26,310 nucleotides of DNA from CAJMNU01 sp905214855. GTDB taxonomy: Bacteria; Bacillota; Clostridia; Lachnospirales; Lachnospiraceae. Position numbers and translations under genes: made by a program. Below, piece by piece: positions 24,102 through 26,310 of this stretch; the stretch's first letter is position 1, and every line of letters begins with the position of its first letter. The notes below the pieces were generated by a model. It ran no database searches and was not told the origin of the DNA. It was given only the letters and a program-made list of their open reading frames with translations. Location of the stretch: NCBI GenBank assembly GCA_937890595.1, contig CALADM010000021.1, positions 1 through 26,310 on the forward strand. Reading direction: 5' to 3'.

Positions 24102-25481
24102 CTATTGAATAGAGGAGTTGTTTCTTGTCAGCATTCTTTTTTTCAAAATTTTACCAATCTGTGTCATATAGACAACTGTCGTCGTTGCTGCTGCCAATAT
24201 GTCAATAATAGGTTCTGTCCAGAATACCGCTTCCACACCAAAAAATCTTGGAAGAATCATTACAAAGATAAAAAACAAAGATTTTCTCCAGAAAGAAAGA
24301 GAAATTGCAATATAGGCAATCCCCATCCCAGTAAAACCATCCACAAAAGTATACTGAACCGCCAAAGGAATGATCATCAACGTACTGATGCGGATTGCTC
24401 TAACTGACATTGCTATATATTCTGGATCTTGTGTAAACAGAAGCACAAAAAAACGGCTGCATGTCTGTGATAATACAAACATTACAGTACAGAAGATCAA
24501 AGCAATCTTTAAAATATGCATCTCTCCCTGACGAACCCGATTCATCTGGCGCGCTCCATAATTATATCCCAGAATTGATTGTGTTCCGCTTGTGATCCCA
24601 CCTAATGGCATTGTAACCATCAGCATGAAACTCTGCATGATCGTACCACATGTCACCATCATATCCCCTCTCTCCGGACCTCCGAACTTCTGTAAAGTAG
24701 TATTCAGAGTGATGACCAAAATATTGTCAAAGGCAATGATAATAAATGGAGAAAAACCTAACATCAAGATCTTTTTACAGACTTCTGCAGAATATCCTCC
24801 AAAAGTGATCCTGACAGGAGGACGCTTGCCAAACAAAAAGGCTAACACAAAAGCCGCAGAACATGCCTGAGAGATCACAGTCGCAAGTGCTCCTCCGGCA
24901 ACTCCCATATCACACCAGAAAATGAACACTGGATCTAGGATTAGATTCATGACAGCGCCAAGCATTACAGATTTCATACCGATCTTTGCAAATCCCTGAC
25001 AGATCACAAACTGGTTCATTCCTCCGGCGATCAGGGCAAATACAGTTCCTAACAGATATATTGTAATATAATCATTTGCATAGGGAAATGTTACATCGCT
25101 GGCTCCAAACCACATCAAAAGTTTTTCCTTGACTCCCAAAGAAACAACCGTCAGCACGATCGAGATTATAAGAAGCATCATAAAGCTGTTTGCCACTACT
25201 TTTTTTGCCCCTTCTTCATCCTTTTCCCCCATACGGATACTTAAAAGTGGAGCTCCCCCAAATCCGATCAAGGCAGAAAATGATGAGATCAATGTAACAA
25301 TCGGTCCACACACTCCTACTCCGGCAAGAGCAAGTTCACCAATCTCTGCGATATTTCCAATGTACATTCTATCTATTACACTGTACAACACACTGACAAA
25401 TTGAGCCAGCATGGATGGAATCGCCAGTCTAGTCACCAGAGTTTTAATATCATCCTTTCCTAAATTGTTTTCCAATACCAT
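24102..25481 (-). CDS. MATE-family efflux transporter
   Basis: 459 residues with twelve predicted membrane helices in two repeats. Typical MATE segments: LAIPSMLAQFVSVLYSVIDR MYIGN at the start, ALAGVGVCGPI, GFGGAPLLSIRMGEKD, MNLILDPVFIF, GVAGGALATVISQ, and GTQSILGYNYGARQMNRVRQ opening the last third. MATE proteins export organic cations and drugs with Na+ or H+ exchange. GGGATG-type ribosome-binding site before the ATG. Stands alone between convergent units; no regulator adjacent. Substrate unknown. Confidence 0.93.
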   Translation of the reverse strand: MVLENNLGKDDIKTLVTRLAIPSMLAQFVSVLYSVIDRMYIGNIAEIGELALAGVGVCGPIVTLISSFSALIGFGGAPLLSIRMGEKDEEGAKKVVANSFMMLLIISIVLTVVSLGVKEKLLMWFGASDVTFPYANDYITIYLLGTVFALIAGGMNQFVICQGFAKIGMKSVMLGAVMNLILDPVFIFWCDMGVAGGALATVISQACSAAFVLAFLFGKRPPVRITFGGYSAEVCKKILMLGFSPFIIIAFDNILVITLNTTLQKFGGPERGDMMVTCGTIMQSFMLMVTMPLGGITSGTQSILGYNYGARQMNRVRQGEMHILKIALIFCTVMFVLSQTCSRFFVLLFTQDPEYIAMSVRAIRISTLMIIPLAVQYTFVDGFTGMGIAYIAISLSFWRKSLFFIFVMILPRFFGVEAVFWTEPIIDILAAATTTVVYMTQIGKILKKRMLTRNNSSIQ

Positions 25482-25661
25482 GTTTCATCCCTTCCCCTTT
25501 CTTCCAGAATATATGTCTGGTTTTAAACTATCCCTTTCCAAAACCTCATTGATTATACATTAGAAAAATCAGAAAATCAACCGGATTTTCCATGAATAAC
25601 ACTCTCTTATCCAAGAAAGATCCCTATATCTTAAACAATACTTTTCTCCCCATTTTTCTTC
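25482..25661. other. Intergenic region, MATE upstream side
   Basis: About 180 AT-rich bases. It must contain the minus-strand MATE promoter, but no convincing -35/-10 pair was found, and no gene or RNA structure is evident. Confidence 0.5.
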
Positions 25662-25703
25662 ACAAAAAAGCAGACCGAAAGAGTTTTCCCTCTTTCGATC
25701 CGC
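25662..25703 (-). terminator. Terminator of the pyruvate:ferredoxin oxidoreductase gene
   Basis: 14-bp stem (25670-25683 with 25690-25703, two or three G-U) around GGAAAA on the minus strand, followed by TTTTTTG. Forty-odd bases beyond the stop codon. Confidence 0.92.
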
Positions 25704-25746
25704 ACACCGTTTGGACACAAGAATTCAACGACTGAATTCTATTATA

Positions 25747-26310
25747 TTATTCTTCACTGTAAAGAGTAATCAGCTTGTTCAGATACTGATATCTCTCTTT
25801 TGCAGCTTCCTCATTCTTAGCGAACAAGTCTTTTGCTCTCTCTGGATTCTTCAGAGCTAAGGATGCATAACGAACCTCACCCTTCAGGAATTCCTGATAA
25901 TCTCCTGTTGGAGCCTTGCTGTCCAGAGTAAACTTCTTACCCTCTGCTGCAGGATTGAAGCGGAAGTTGTGCCAGTAACCTGTCTCAACTGCCAGTTTCT
26001 CCTCTGTCTGTGCCTTGGACATACCTTTCTTAATACCATGGTTGATACATGGAGCATAAGCAATGATCAGAGATGGACCCGGATAAGCCTCAGCCTCTGT
26101 CAGAGCCTTGATCGTCTGGTTGTAATCAGCACCCATAGAAATCTGAGCAACATATACATAACCATAGCTCATTGCGATAGAAGCCATGTCTTTCTTCTTT
26201 GTATCTTTACCGCCTGCTGCGAACTGTGCAACAGCACCTGTAGGTGTGGACTTAGAAGACTGACCACCTGTGTTGGAGTAAACCTCAGTATCAAATACCA
26301 TGATGTTGAT
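25747..26310 (-). CDS. nifJ: Pyruvate:ferredoxin (flavodoxin) oxidoreductase, C-terminal part, 5' end outside window
   Basis: Oxidises pyruvate with CoA to acetyl-CoA and CO2, reducing ferredoxin; a central enzyme of clostridial fermentation. Only the last 187 residues are inside. The frame stays open through the right edge (Ile-Asn-Ile before the internal Met at 26301), so that Met is not the start. Seen: DTEVYSNTGGQSSKSTP of the thiamine-diphosphate domain (domain VI), VAQISMGADYNQTIKAL, and YAPCINHGIKKGMSKAQ with the conserved Cys, then the C-terminal extension. The full protein is about 1170-1190 residues. Terminated by the hairpin at 25662-25703. Confidence 0.95.
   Translation of the reverse strand: MNIMVFDTEVYSNTGGQSSKSTPTGAVAQFAAGGKDTKKKDMASIAMSYGYVYVAQISMGADYNQTIKALTEAEAYPGPSLIIAYAPCINHGIKKGMSKAQTEEKLAVETGYWHNFRFNPAAEGKKFTLDSKAPTGDYQEFLKGEVRYASLALKNPERAKDLFAKNEEAAKERYQYLNKLITLYSEE

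Noticed and set aside
1..26310. CRISPR arrays, insertion sequences, tRNA or rRNA genes
   Set aside because: No regularly spaced direct repeats, transposase motifs, or tRNA/rRNA-like sequences were noticed on reading; short or divergent ones could be missed without computation.

Overview
The window looks like a chromosomal piece of an anaerobic, low-to-mid GC Firmicute of the class Clostridia, most likely a Lachnospiraceae gut bacterium. This is inferred from the gene set: type III glutamine synthetase, a three-polypeptide glutamate synthase with a fused ferredoxin domain, a NitR-type ANTAR regulator behind a type I glutamine synthetase, pyruvate:ferredoxin oxidoreductase and a YtrA-type GntR/ABC operon. 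No RNA genes, insertion sequences or CRISPR arrays were seen.

Left half (1-14.8 kb) is a nitrogen-assimilation island. On the minus strand, glnN (GS type III) is followed by a decayed PII signal-protein gene, asnB and metY (O-acetylhomoserine sulfhydrylase, cut by the left edge). On the plus strand, a GltB-like amidotransferase, an Fe-S/FMN glutamate synthase subunit, a GXGXG subunit, an unusual GS type I and an ANTAR antiterminator form one tight operon. A four-gene siderophore-type iron ABC transporter (permease, permease, ATPase, lipoprotein) sits between the two nitrogen units. The glnN and glutamate synthase promoters are both strong sigma-A-like. Each is followed within about 9 bases of the -10 box by a small hairpin with the same hexaloop, AAGGGC, whose 3' arm overlaps the 5' arm of an intrinsic terminator. 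That is the layout expected for ANTAR antitermination, so the NitR-like protein at the end of the operon is the obvious candidate regulator of both units. I read this as a local self-contained regulon.

Right half (15-26.3 kb) is ordinary accessory and housekeeping content: a ytr-like GntR/ATPase/permease operon with a palindromic operator, a D,D-carboxypeptidase, a multi-spanning carboxylate-type transporter followed by a second asparagine synthetase homologue, a MATE exporter, and the C-terminal part of pyruvate:ferredoxin oxidoreductase cut by the right edge.

The oddities most worth following are the asparagine synthetase homologue at 22.1-24.0 kb, whose glutaminase nucleophile Cys is Ser along with two other glutamine-site changes; the GS type I with Lys in place of the flap Glu and no C-terminal tail; the PII pseudogene lacking its T-loop; and the duplicated attenuator in the glnN leader.
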